A stretch of 64,000 nt of DNA from assembly GCF_014650995.1 (NCBI RefSeq), contig NZ_BMWA01000001.1, positions 248,001 to 312,000 of the forward strand, in the 5' to 3' direction. The notes under the pieces are model-generated. The model was not told the DNA's origin and ran no database searches. It saw only the letters and a list, made by a program, of their open reading frames with translations. The stretch comes from Streptomyces viridiviolaceus. Lineage in GTDB: Bacteria > Actinomycetota > Actinomycetes > Streptomycetales > Streptomycetaceae. Of the stretch, positions 52,571 through 62,385 are shown one piece after another (position 1 is the first letter of the stretch; the number at the start of each line of letters is the position of its first letter). The translations under genes were made by a program, and so were the position numbers.

Positions 52571-53554
52571 TCAGCGGTCCTCGGCGCCTCCGCGCCCCCG
52601 CAGCCGGTGCACGGCCGCGCCGAACGCACCCGCGATCAGAAGGCCGCCGGCGACCAGGGCGGGCACGGAGTCGGTGAAGGCACCGCCCGCTCCGGCATGC
52701 ACGCCGCCGGGCACCACCGCGTCCCGGCAGGACTCGGCGCCGTGCCCGCCGCGCTCCGCGCACTCGGGCTCGGTACCGCAGGACTCTCCCTTGTGGCCGC
52801 CGGACTCGGAACACGTGGGCTCGTCGCCGCAGGACTCACCCGGCTTCACGGACCCCCGGCACGCCGGCTCGGTACCGCAGGACTCGCCGTGCGGTGCGGG
52901 CAGGGGACCGGCCGCCGGGGCCCGCTCGGCGCACGGTTCGGCCTCGCCGTCCTCCTGCGGCGCGGTGAGCGGAGCGCTCCACGGCTCGCCCTCGTCGCCG
53001 GACGCCTCGGGGCAGGAGCCCTCGGCGGTCCGCGCCGGGTCGGGGCCCACCGCGTCCGAGGGCGCCTCGGAGGTGTCGGCCGCGGCTATGCGTGCCGTGC
53101 CCCGGTGGGCGGCCGCGGACGCCCCGGCCTCGCCGGCGCCCTCGCCCTCGGCTTCGCCGGTGCCCTCACCGACACCGGGGACCTCACGCGGCTCGACGGC
53201 GCCCTCACCCACACCCGGGACCTCACGCGGCTCGACGGCGCCCTCACCCACACCCGGGACCTCACGCGGCTCGACGGCGCCCTCACCCACACCCGGGACC
53301 TCACGCGGCTCGACGGCGCCCTCACCGAAGTCCTGCGACTCGGTGTCCGGGATCTCGGGCGGGGTGCCGCCGGCCGTGTCGCAGTCCTCCGGGACGGCGA
53401 CGGTGCCGTCCGGCGCGACGCGGCCCGGGCCGGCCTCCGCGACCGCCTCACCTCCGGCCGGCGTCGGCGGGACGGCGGGCGCGACCCCTGCGCCTGCACC
53501 CAGGGCGGCACTGGCCAGGACGGCGACGGACAGGGCGCGGACGGTGCGGCGCAT
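52571..53554 (-). CDS. Predicted surface protein with tandem 13-residue and Cys-rich repeats
   Basis: The 327-residue protein has a signal peptide (about 1-30). It then has four copies of a 13-residue acidic repeat G-E-G-A-V-E-P-R-E-V-P-G-V (about 77-130), encoded by a 39-bp DNA repeat. An Ala/Glu-rich stretch follows. Next come three repeats of the type G-E-S-C-G-x-E-P-x-C plus single Cys motifs. A C-terminal membrane segment (V-A-G-G-L-L-I-A-G-A-F-G-A-A-V) ends in a basic tail. It is probably anchored with its repeats across the wall. No LPXTG sorting motif is seen. Function is unknown. The upstream 155 bp (53555-53714) hold no gene. Confidence 0.7.
   Translation of the reverse strand: MRRTVRALSVAVLASAALGAGAGVAPAVPPTPAGGEAVAEAGPGRVAPDGTVAVPEDCDTAGGTPPEIPDTESQDFGEGAVEPREVPGVGEGAVEPREVPGVGEGAVEPREVPGVGEGAVEPREVPGVGEGTGEAEGEGAGEAGASAAAHRGTARIAAADTSEAPSDAVGPDPARTAEGSCPEASGDEGEPWSAPLTAPQEDGEAEPCAERAPAAGPLPAPHGESCGTEPACRGSVKPGESCGDEPTCSESGGHKGESCGTEPECAERGGHGAESCRDAVVPGGVHAGAGGAFTDSVPALVAGGLLIAGAFGAAVHRLRGRGGAEDR
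53163..53326. repeat. 39-bp in-frame tandem repeat, about four copies
   Basis: Units start at 53181, 53220, 53259 and 53298, nearly identical, with partial variants at both ends. The period is a multiple of three and encodes the 13-residue repeat of the surface protein, so copy number can change without breaking the frame. Confidence 0.85.
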
Positions 53555-53714
53555 GCGGCGGGCTCCTTCGAGCGACGGCTGCGGGGCACGGCACTCGCGC
53601 CCCCTCCGGCCATCACAGCCCGCCCGGCACGGGGACGCGCGTCACCGTGCTCCGTTCGCGGGAGCGGGGCGCCCGGGAGGGTGACGTACGGGTTTGCAGC
53701 CCCCGCGGGCCGGT

Positions 53715-54509
53715 TCAGGCCGCCGCGTCCCGCAGCACCTGTTCCCGCACCCGGGTGCAGCACCGGCTGATCAGCCGGGAGACGTGCATCTGGGAGATGC
53801 CGAGCTGCTCGGCGATGCGGCTCTGGGTCATGTCGTCGAAGAACCGCATGTAGAGGATGGCGCGTTCACGCTCGGGCAGGGCGGCCAGGCGCTCCTTGAC
53901 GGCCTCGCGGTCGACGACGGTGTCGAGGGCCGGATCGGGGGCGCCGAGGGCGTCGCTGAGCGAGTAGCCGTCCTCGCTGCCGGGGAGCTCGGCGTCCAGG
54001 GACAGGGCGGTGAAGCTCTCCAGGGCCTCCAGGCCCACCCGGACGTCCTCCTCGCTCAGCTCGGCGTGCTCGGCGATCTCGGCGACCGTGGGCCGGCGGC
54101 CGGAGATGGTCTGCGACAGGTCCTGCGCGGCGAAGCGGACGCGGTTGCGCAGGTCCTGGACCCGGCGCGGGACGTGCAGCGTCCACATGTGGTCGCGGAA
54201 GTGGCGCTTGATCTCGCCGGTGATGGTCGGCACGGCATAGCTCTCGAAGGCGTTGCCGCGTTCGGGGTCGTACCGGTCGACGGCCTTGACCAGGCCGAGG
54301 GCGGCGACCTGGCGCAGGTCCTCGTAGCTCTCGCCGCGGCTGCGGAACCGTCCCGCGAGCCGTTCGGCCATCGGCAGCCAGGCCTCGACGATCCGGCCGC
54401 GGATCGCTTCGCGCTCCGGGCCGTCGGGGAGCGTGGCGAGCCGGCGGAAGGCGTCGGCGGTGTCGGGGGCGTCGTCGTGCGGGTGCTTCGTGCTGACGTG
54501 CGTCGTCAT
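53715..54509 (-). CDS. RNA polymerase sigma factor, SigB/SigF/SigG subfamily
   Basis: The 264-residue sigma-70 family factor has region 2 (Y-E-D-L-R-Q-V-A-A-L-G-L-V-K-A-V-D-R-Y-D-P-E-R-G, then F-E-S-Y-A-V-P-T-I-T-G-E-I-K-R-H-F-R-D), region 3, and region 4 (R-E-R-A-I-L-Y-M-R-F-F-D-D-M-T-Q-S-R-I-A-E-Q-L-G-I-S-Q-M-H-V-S-R). This is the stress/differentiation group of Streptomyces. ATG 54509 has GAGGGAG upstream. No anti-sigma or anti-anti-sigma gene is adjacent. Promoters of its consensus class lie at 60.4 and 62.3 kb. Confidence 0.93.
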   Translation of the reverse strand: MTTHVSTKHPHDDAPDTADAFRRLATLPDGPEREAIRGRIVEAWLPMAERLAGRFRSRGESYEDLRQVAALGLVKAVDRYDPERGNAFESYAVPTITGEIKRHFRDHMWTLHVPRRVQDLRNRVRFAAQDLSQTISGRRPTVAEIAEHAELSEEDVRVGLEALESFTALSLDAELPGSEDGYSLSDALGAPDPALDTVVDREAVKERLAALPERERAILYMRFFDDMTQSRIAEQLGISQMHVSRLISRCCTRVREQVLRDAAA

Positions 54510-54865
54510 GGTGCGTCGCAACTCCCTCGGAGTGCGGGATCCTGTCGTCGCGCCGGGCTGTGGCCCGGTCGGCGCGGCCGGGACGGGCGGCGCCCGGGGC
54601 TCGGAGCGCCTGAGCGGCGGGGTGGCGCCGGTGCGACGACACGGTCCTTGATTCGGGCGGTCACCGTGGAGGCGCCTCCGGGATCCGGACGGAGGCACCG
54701 TGGCGGCGTGGCCGCTTCCACGGACGTGCCTCCTGTCCGAAGCACTGCAATGTCGCCTGCCCCCGACCCCGTGCCGCAAACACCCGGCAGGTTTTCCGAC
54801 GACGCCCGGGGTGACTCGTACGGCTGCTGTCGACTACACCCCACCCCGTCCGGGAGGTCCGTCAC
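54510..54865. other. 356-bp divergent region between the sigma factor and TPP-enzyme genes
   Basis: No gene is seen. GTTT (54791-54794), 14 bp, GGGTGA (54809-54814) on the plus strand is one base from the SigB consensus GTTT-N14-16-GGGTAY and lies 52 bp before the TPP-enzyme start. GGAGGCGCCTCC near 54670 is a perfect palindrome. Confidence 0.4.
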
Positions 54866-56671
54866 ATGAGCACCAAGGTCTCCGACCACGTCCTGCAGCG
54901 GCTGCGCGAATGGGGTGTGGAGCAGGTCTTCGGCTACCCGGGCGACGGCATCAACGGCCTGCTCGCCGCCTGGGGGCGCGCCGACGACCAGCCGCGTTTC
55001 GTGCAGTCCCGCCATGAGGAGATGTCCGCGTTCCAGGCGGTCGGATACGCCAAGTTCAGCGGCCGTCTCGGCGTGTGCGCGGCCACCTCGGGGCCCGGCG
55101 CGATCCACCTGCTCAACGGGCTGTACGACGCCAAGCTCGACCACGTCCCGGTGCTGGCGATCGTCGGGCAGACCCACCGGACCGCGATGGGCGGCTCCTA
55201 CCAGCAGGAGGTGGACCTGCACACGCTGTACAAGGACGTCGCCTCGGAGTTCGTGGAGACGGTGACCGTCCCCGAGCAGCTGCCGAACGTGCTGGACCGG
55301 GCGATCCGCACCGCGTACGCCCGTCGCTGCCCCACCGCGGTCATCATCCCCGGCGACGTGCAGGAGCTGGACTACTCGCCGCCGACGCACGACTTCAAGA
55401 TGGTGCCCTCCAGTCTGGACCGCAGCGCGTGGACGGCGGTGCCCTCCGAGGAGTCGGTGCGGCGGGCCGCCGAGGTCCTCAACGCCGGTGACAAGGTGGC
55501 GATCCTGGTCGGCCAGGGCGCGGCCGGTGCACGCGAGGAGGTGGAGCAGCTCGCCGAGCTGCTCGGCGCCGGCGTGGCCAAGGCGCTGCTCGGCAAGGAC
55601 GTGCTCAGTGACGAACTCCCCTACGTCACCGGCTCGATCGGGCTGCTCGGCACCCGGCCGTCGTACGAGCTGATGCGGGACTGCGACACGCTGCTGACGA
55701 TCGGGTCGTCGTTCCCGTACTCGCAGTTCCTGCCGGACTTCGGCAAGGCGCGGGGCGTGCAGATCGACATCGACCCGCACATGGTCGGGATGCGCTACCC
55801 GTACGAGGTGAATCTCGTCGGCGACGCGAAGGCGACGCTGCAGCGGCTGATCCCGCTGATCGAGGACGGCCGCGGGCGCGAGTGGTACGACACGGTGTGC
55901 GACAACGTGACGCGCTGGCGCGGGGTGATGGAGCGGCGCGCGGGCCTCGACGCCGACCCGATCAACCCCGAGTACGTGGCCGCCGCGCTGGACCCGATGC
56001 TGCCCGCCGACGCGATCGTCACCTCGGACTCCGGGTCGACGGCGAACTGGTACGCCCGCCACCTGACCATGCGGCCCGGCATGCGCGGCTCGCTGTCCGG
56101 CACGCTGGCCACGATGGGCTGCGGGGTGCCGTACGCGATCGGCGCGAAGTTCGCCCACCCGGACCGGCCGGTGATCGCCCTGGTCGGGGACGGCGCGATG
56201 CAGATGAACGGGCTGGCGGAGATGATCACCGCCGCGAAGTACCGCGACCTGTGGGAGGACCCGCGCCTGGTGGTGGCCGTCTGGAACAACCAGGACCTCA
56301 ACCAGGTCACCTGGGAGATGCGGGCCATGGAGGGTGCCCCGTCCTTCGTGCCCTCGCAGTCGATCCCGGACGTGCGCTACGCGGACTTCGCCCGCACGCT
56401 GGGGCTGACCGGCGTCCGGGTGGAGAAGCCGGAGGACGTCGAGGCGGGCTGGCGGGCCGGTCTGGAGGCGGACGGGCCCGCGGTGATCGAGTTCCTCACC
56501 GACCCGGCGGTGCCGCCGATCCCGCCGCACGCCACCTGGGAGCAGATGGAGGCGACGGCCGCCTCGATCCTGAAGGGCGACGAGGACCGCGGCTCGGTGG
56601 TCAAGCAGGGCTTCAAGGCGAAGGTGCAGGAGTTCCTGCCGGGCCGGGAGAAGAGCCGGGGCAAGAGGTAG
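54866..56671 (+). CDS. Thiamine-diphosphate enzyme of the pyruvate oxidase/acetolactate synthase group
   Basis: This 601-residue three-domain ThDP enzyme has the N-terminal Pyr domain with catalytic Glu in S-R-H-E-E-M-S-A-F and a central domain. The C-terminal PP domain carries the cofactor motif G-D-G-A-M-Q-M-N-G...V-A-V-W-N-N. It is closest in layout to PoxB-like pyruvate oxidases (quinone-dependent, acetate-forming) that actinobacteria express under stress. Acetolactate-synthase-type activity cannot be excluded. A basic tail (K-S-R-G-K-R) may contact the membrane. ATG 54866 has GGGAGG upstream. It is monocistronic. Confidence 0.88.
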   Translation: MSTKVSDHVLQRLREWGVEQVFGYPGDGINGLLAAWGRADDQPRFVQSRHEEMSAFQAVGYAKFSGRLGVCAATSGPGAIHLLNGLYDAKLDHVPVLAIVGQTHRTAMGGSYQQEVDLHTLYKDVASEFVETVTVPEQLPNVLDRAIRTAYARRCPTAVIIPGDVQELDYSPPTHDFKMVPSSLDRSAWTAVPSEESVRRAAEVLNAGDKVAILVGQGAAGAREEVEQLAELLGAGVAKALLGKDVLSDELPYVTGSIGLLGTRPSYELMRDCDTLLTIGSSFPYSQFLPDFGKARGVQIDIDPHMVGMRYPYEVNLVGDAKATLQRLIPLIEDGRGREWYDTVCDNVTRWRGVMERRAGLDADPINPEYVAAALDPMLPADAIVTSDSGSTANWYARHLTMRPGMRGSLSGTLATMGCGVPYAIGAKFAHPDRPVIALVGDGAMQMNGLAEMITAAKYRDLWEDPRLVVAVWNNQDLNQVTWEMRAMEGAPSFVPSQSIPDVRYADFARTLGLTGVRVEKPEDVEAGWRAGLEADGPAVIEFLTDPAVPPIPPHATWEQMEATAASILKGDEDRGSVVKQGFKAKVQEFLPGREKSRGKR

Positions 56672-56700
56672 GCGGGGCGGGCGCCGCCCCGCCGGCCGGT

Positions 56701-56739
56701 CCCGGGCGCTGCCGTTCGCCGACGCGCGCAGCGCCCGGG
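56701..56739. terminator. Hairpin between convergent TPP-enzyme and VOC genes
   Basis: A perfect 11-bp stem (56701-56711 with 56729-56739) lies 30 bp after the TPP-enzyme stop and 15 bp from the VOC stop. A second GC-rich dyad just upstream (near 56671-56692) strengthens it. Confidence 0.7.
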
Positions 56740-56754
56740 GTCACAGCCCGCGGA

Positions 56755-57171
56755 TCACTGATTGCGGGACTGGGTGAAGCGAAGCATGTTGCCGGCAGGG
56801 TCGCGGAAGGCGCAGTCGCGGACTCCGTACGGCTGGTCGACCGGCTCCTGCAGCACCTCGCCGCCCGCGGCGCGGATGCGTTCGAAGGTGGCGTCGCAGT
56901 CGTCGGTCTCGAAGATGACGCCGCGCAGCAGGCCCTTGGCCAGCAGTTCCGCCATGGCCTGCTTGTCGGCGGGCGAGGCGTTCGGGTCCGCCAGGGGCGG
57001 TTCGAGGACGATGCTGACGCCGGGCTGGGACGGCGCGCCGACGGTCACCCAGCGCATCCCTTCGAATCCGACGTCGTTGCGCACCTCCAGCCCCAGAACG
57101 TCCCGGTAGAAGGCGAGGGCCTTGTCATGGTCGTCGACGGCGACGAAGCACTGCGAGAGCGTGATGTCCAT
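56755..57171 (-). CDS. VOC/glyoxalase-fold protein
   Basis: The 138-residue protein has two beta-alpha-beta-beta-beta modules of the vicinal oxygen chelate superfamily: Q-C-F-V-A-V-D-D-H-D-K-A-L-A-F-Y-R-D-V-L-G-L-E-V and the C-terminal F-R-D-P-A-G-N-M-L-R-F. Such proteins bind metals or small toxins, or act as dioxygenases and glyoxalases. ATG 57171 lies 10 bp after the AraC stop, so the two form an operon. The AraC protein probably controls it. Confidence 0.87.
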   Translation of the reverse strand: MDITLSQCFVAVDDHDKALAFYRDVLGLEVRNDVGFEGMRWVTVGAPSQPGVSIVLEPPLADPNASPADKQAMAELLAKGLLRGVIFETDDCDATFERIRAAGGEVLQEPVDQPYGVRDCAFRDPAGNMLRFTQSRNQ

Positions 57172-57181
57172 GCGCTGCACG

Positions 57182-57598
57182 CTACGGGCGCGGCGCGGAT
57201 CCGGCTTCTCCGTTCCTGACCGGTCGCGTGTGGATCTTGGCGATGCAGGCCGGGACGGCGGCGCCCTCGTCATGGTCGCGGGCCCGGTACGCGCTCGGGC
57301 TCTCGCCGACCAGCTCCGTGAACCGTGAGCTGAACGAGCCCAGCGAGGTACAGCCAACCTCGAAGCAGACCTCCGTCACCGACAGGTCGCCGCGCCGCAG
57401 CAGCGCCTTGGCCCGCTCGATCCGGCGGGTCATCAGGTAGCTGTACGGCGTCTCGCCGAAGGCGGCACGGAAGCTGCGGGAGAAATGGCCCGGCGACATC
57501 AGCGCGACGCGCGCCAGCGCCGGAACGTCGAGCGGCTCGGCGTACGCGCGGTCCATCAGGTCACGGGCCCGGCGCAGCCGGACGAGGTCCTCCAGCAT
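57182..57598 (-). CDS. AraC family transcriptional regulator, DNA-binding domain only
   Basis: This 138-residue protein consists almost entirely of the two AraC helix-turn-helix motifs (M-S-P-G-H-F-S-R-S-F-R-A-A-F-G-E-T-P-Y-S-Y-L and V-G-C-T-S-L-G-S-F-S-S-R-F-T-E-L-V-G-E-S-P-S-A-Y-R-A-R). The C-terminal tail is short, and the effector domain of full AraC proteins is absent. Start at ATG 57598, with GTG 57601 as an alternative. The ribosome site is weak. It likely activates the VOC gene it is co-transcribed with. Confidence 0.88.
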   Translation of the reverse strand: MLEDLVRLRRARDLMDRAYAEPLDVPALARVALMSPGHFSRSFRAAFGETPYSYLMTRRIERAKALLRRGDLSVTEVCFEVGCTSLGSFSSRFTELVGESPSAYRARDHDEGAAVPACIAKIHTRPVRNGEAGSAPRP

Positions 57599-57618
57599 CA
57601 CCCGCCCACCATCCCACA

Positions 57619-57645
57619 GCGCCGGGCCCCGTGGGGGCCCGGCGC
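57619..57645 (-). terminator. Hairpin terminator downstream of the UvrA-like gene
   Basis: A perfect 12-bp stem (57619-57630 with 57634-57645) with a 3-base loop lies 35 bp beyond the stop of the UvrA-like gene. It separates that gene from the AraC-VOC operon. Confidence 0.75.
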
Positions 57646-57679
57646 CGTGCGGGACGGCCCGCCGGCCGCGCGGCCTCGG

Positions 57680-60079
<2,400 letters not shown>

Positions 60080-60456
60080 CGTGTCTCCATCTGTAACGCG
60101 GGACCGCCTTCGCGGTCGGTCGGTCGTCGGCATCGCCTGGCCCGATCCAATCAGCACGGCGCGCCGGGACACCGCCGATCGGGCAACTCCGTCGTGGGGC
60201 TGGTGGGAGTCACGCTATGCGCGCGGAGGGGACGGCCGCTTCTCGATTCGTGACCGGTCCGGCACGGCGGTGCCTTCCCGGTCGGGCGCGCCGGGCCCGA
60301 GCCGCTTCCCGCCGTGCGGGCACGCCTACGCAGCGTGTCCGCCGGGGGCCCGGCGGCGCCGCCCGGCGGAATCGGACCCGACCCGTCCGGGTGAATCCGT
60401 GTCGGTCCGCGGTCTTCGGGTACGCGGTGGCCACCCCCGAGGATCTGGAGGGAGAC
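60080..60456. other. 377-bp divergent region between the UvrA-like and DUF2795 genes
   Basis: No gene is seen. GACCGC-CTTC-GCGGTC (60102-60117) is a perfect dyad 23-38 bp before the UvrA-like start and may be an operator. A GC-rich dyad lies near 60340-60370. The SigB-type promoter of the DUF2795 operon is at 60399-60423. Confidence 0.45.
60399..60423 (+). promoter_or_regulatory. SigB-type promoter for the DUF2795-CBS-PfpI genes
   Basis: GTGT (60399-60402), 15 bp, GGGTAC (60418-60423) fits the Streptomyces SigB consensus GNNT-N14-16-GGGTAY. It lies 34 bp from the start codon at 60457. Confidence 0.6.
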
Positions 60457-60867
60457 ATGCAGCGAGGCAGTGACCGGCTGAGTGTCCACCGAGACGACGA
60501 GATGAAGCACGAACTGCAGGGTCTGCTCAGGTCCGGGCACCCCACCCGCACCGAGGAGTGGAACGACCCGGAGCCGACCGCCGAGGACGACCCGGAGGTC
60601 ATGTACGGCCCGGTGACACCGAGCCGCGGGCCGACCGTCCTGGAGACGCTCCGCCTGGAACTGGCCCGGAACCTGACCCGTGGCACCTTTCCCGCGAGCC
60701 CGCGGGAGCTGGCCCGGGCGCTGCGCCGCCGCAACGCGCCCGACGCCCTCGTCGAACGGCTGGAGCGACTGCCGGCCTCGGCACGCTTCGGCAACGTCCA
60801 GGAACTGGCGCAGGCCCTGACCGGGTCCGGGCAGTCCGGACCCGGCGGCCGGCCGGAGCGCGCCTAG
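60457..60867 (+). CDS. DUF2795-type protein
   Basis: The 136-residue acidic protein has a disordered N-terminus. Its C-terminal DUF2795-like helical domain (F-P-A-S-P-R-E-L-A-R-A-L-R-R-R-N-A-P-D-A-L-V-E-R-L-E-R-L-P, about 83-125) occurs in many actinobacterial stress-associated proteins. ATG 60457 has GGAGGGA upstream and a SigB-type promoter ahead. The CBS gene follows by 32 bp. The molecular function is unknown. Confidence 0.8.
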   Translation: MQRGSDRLSVHRDDEMKHELQGLLRSGHPTRTEEWNDPEPTAEDDPEVMYGPVTPSRGPTVLETLRLELARNLTRGTFPASPRELARALRRRNAPDALVERLERLPASARFGNVQELAQALTGSGQSGPGGRPERA

Positions 60868-60899
60868 GCGCGCGGGACCCGGGACCGTCAGGAGGCACG

Positions 60900-61334
60900 A
60901 TGATGGCCCAGTACGTGAGGGACGTGATGACCGCGGGTGTGGTGGCCGTCCGCCCCGACGCCTCGCTGGTCGAGGCGGCGCAGCTGATGCGCAACCAGAA
61001 CATCGGCGACGTGGTCGTCGCGGACGGGCAGGACGTCGTGGGCGTACTCACCGACCGTGACATCACGGTGCGGGCCGTCGCGGACGGCACCGACCCGCTG
61101 GCGGTGAGCGTCGACGCGGTCTGCACCCACGACCCGCTGGTGGTCGCCCCGGACGATCCGGTGTCGGCCGCGGTGCTCCTGATGCGTGAGAACGCCGTGC
61201 GCCGGCTGCCGGTCGTGGAGCACGGGCTGCCGGTCGGGATCGTCACCCTCGGCGACCTGGCCGAGGCCGAGGAACCCGGATCGGCGCTGGCCGACATCAG
61301 CCGTGCGGAGCCGGACGCCCGGGGAGGGACGTGA
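60900..61334 (+). CDS. Two-CBS-domain protein
   Basis: The 144-residue protein consists of a CBS pair (about 5-60 and 70-125) with the typical V-R-D-V-M-T opening, G-V-L-T-D-R-D-I-T-V-R and P-V-G-I-V-T-L-G-D-L-A. CBS pairs bind adenosyl nucleotides and sense energy state or redox. ATG 60900 has GGAGG upstream. It shares the operon with the DUF2795 gene and is probably SigB-dependent. Confidence 0.93.
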   Translation: MMAQYVRDVMTAGVVAVRPDASLVEAAQLMRNQNIGDVVVADGQDVVGVLTDRDITVRAVADGTDPLAVSVDAVCTHDPLVVAPDDPVSAAVLLMRENAVRRLPVVEHGLPVGIVTLGDLAEAEEPGSALADISRAEPDARGGT

Positions 61335-61421
61335 GGCCGGGCGCGTCCCGGCAGCCGGGAACGACCGACACGCACCGGCGGCGGAAGTCGCCGGTGCGGC
61401 ACGAAAGGACGTGAGACAACG

Positions 61422-61964
61422 ATGCGCATCGCATTTCTGACCGCGCCCGAGGGCGTCGAACAGGTCGAGCTGACCGACCCGTGGCAGGCGGCGAAGGACG
61501 CCGGCCACGAGCCCGTGCTCGTGTCGACGCGGCCGGGCGAGATCCAGGCCTTCGACCACCTCGACAAGGCGGACACCTTCCCCGTCGACGAGGTGGTGGG
61601 CGAGACGTCGGCGGATGCGTTCGGCGGGCTGGTGCTGCCGGGGGGTGTGGCCAACCCGGACTTCCTGCGGATGGACGACGAGGCCGTGGCCTTCGTGAAG
61701 GACTTCTTCGAGCAGGGCCGCCCGGTGGCCGCGATCTGTCATGCCCCGTGGACGCTCGTCGAGGCGGACGTCGTACGCGGCCGGGTGCTGACGTCCTGGC
61801 CGAGCCTGCGAACCGACATCCGCAACGCGGGCGGCACCTGGGTGGACGAACAGGTGAAGGTCTGCGACCACGGCCCCAACAAACTGATCACCAGCCGGAA
61901 GCCGGACGACCTGAAGGCGTTCTGCGAGACCTTCCTCGCGGAGTTCGCCGGGGCGGGCGGCTGA
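61422..61964 (+). CDS. PfpI/DJ-1-family protein
   Basis: The 180-residue protein has the DJ-1/PfpI nucleophile elbow A-I-C-H-A-P-W (Cys near 105, His next), the conserved Glu/Asp region E-G-V-E and G-G-L-V-L-P-G-G. It matches the YhbO/PfpI subgroup implicated in glyoxal detoxification, deglycation claims and general stress. ATG 61422 has AAAGGA upstream. It is separated from the CBS gene by 87 bp without a clear promoter, so it may be read through from it. Confidence 0.92.
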   Translation: MRIAFLTAPEGVEQVELTDPWQAAKDAGHEPVLVSTRPGEIQAFDHLDKADTFPVDEVVGETSADAFGGLVLPGGVANPDFLRMDDEAVAFVKDFFEQGRPVAAICHAPWTLVEADVVRGRVLTSWPSLRTDIRNAGGTWVDEQVKVCDHGPNKLITSRKPDDLKAFCETFLAEFAGAGG

Positions 61965-61986
61965 GCGGCCGACGACGACGGCGCTT

Positions 61987-62016
61987 CACCCACCGGGTCC
62001 GCGGGCCCGGTGGGTG
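61987..62016. terminator. Hairpin terminator between convergent PfpI and DUF6158-like genes
   Basis: A perfect 11-bp stem (61987-61997 with 62006-62016) encloses an 8-base loop and is followed by TTGT. It lies 22 bp after the PfpI stop. Confidence 0.75.
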
Positions 62017-62046
62017 TTGTCCGTTCCGGCGGCGTTCTCCGGACGG

Positions 62047-62325
62047 TCAGGTGCCGGGGGTCGCCGACTCCCCGCACGCGCGACCCCGGGCCCCTTCCCG
62101 GGTACGGCCCGCGGCGACCGGGCGCCGGGGGTTGCGGCGCAGCCACTCTCCCTCCAGCTGTGCCATGCGCTCGTTGTGGGCCCGCAGCGCGTCGTTCGAG
62201 CCGTACAGCAGTGTGTCGTGGCGCGTGCGGTGGATGGTCTCCAGCTCCTTCATGAGCTGCTGGTCGTCCAGGCGACCCGGGTCCACTCCGGTCATGGTGT
62301 CGTCCCGCGTGTCGTGTTCGTTCAT
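62047..62325 (-). CDS. DUF6158-like small protein
   Basis: The 92-residue protein (core D-P-G-R-L-D-D-Q-Q-L-M-K-E-L-E-T-I-H-R-T-R-H-D-T-L-L-Y-G) is highly charged and helical. It is the conserved small protein often found near SigB-type stress genes in Streptomyces. I chose ATG 62325. ATG 62295 (M-T-G-V-D-P) is equally plausible because the ribosome site is weak for both. GGGTACCC just upstream could give a -10 on this strand, but only 10 bp from the start and without a matching -35. Function unknown. Confidence 0.7.
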   Translation of the reverse strand: MNEHDTRDDTMTGVDPGRLDDQQLMKELETIHRTRHDTLLYGSNDALRAHNERMAQLEGEWLRRNPRRPVAAGRTREGARGRACGESATPGT

Positions 62326-62338
62326 GCGGTCCGGGTAC
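62314..62338 (+). promoter_or_regulatory. SigB-type promoter for the baeRF/Vms1-like gene
   Basis: GTGT (62314-62317), 15 bp, GGGTAC (62333-62338) repeats the same boxes and spacer as the promoter at 60399. It lies 47 bp before the start codon at 62386 and overlaps the start of the divergent DUF6158-like gene. Confidence 0.6.
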
Positions 62339-62385
62339 CCGCCCCGGTGAGCACTACCACCCCCGAGGGCACCCGGGAGGGAGCC

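Noticed and set aside
53163..53326. CRISPR-like regularly spaced repeat
   Set aside because: Repeats are contiguous with a 39-bp period, in frame, and encode a 13-residue protein repeat. There are no unique spacers and no cas genes.
62014..62385. Upstream extension of the baeRF-like protein to 62014
   Set aside because: The added residues are Arg/Gly/Pro shadow sequence antisense to the DUF6158-like gene. ATG 62386 has an ideal ribosome site.
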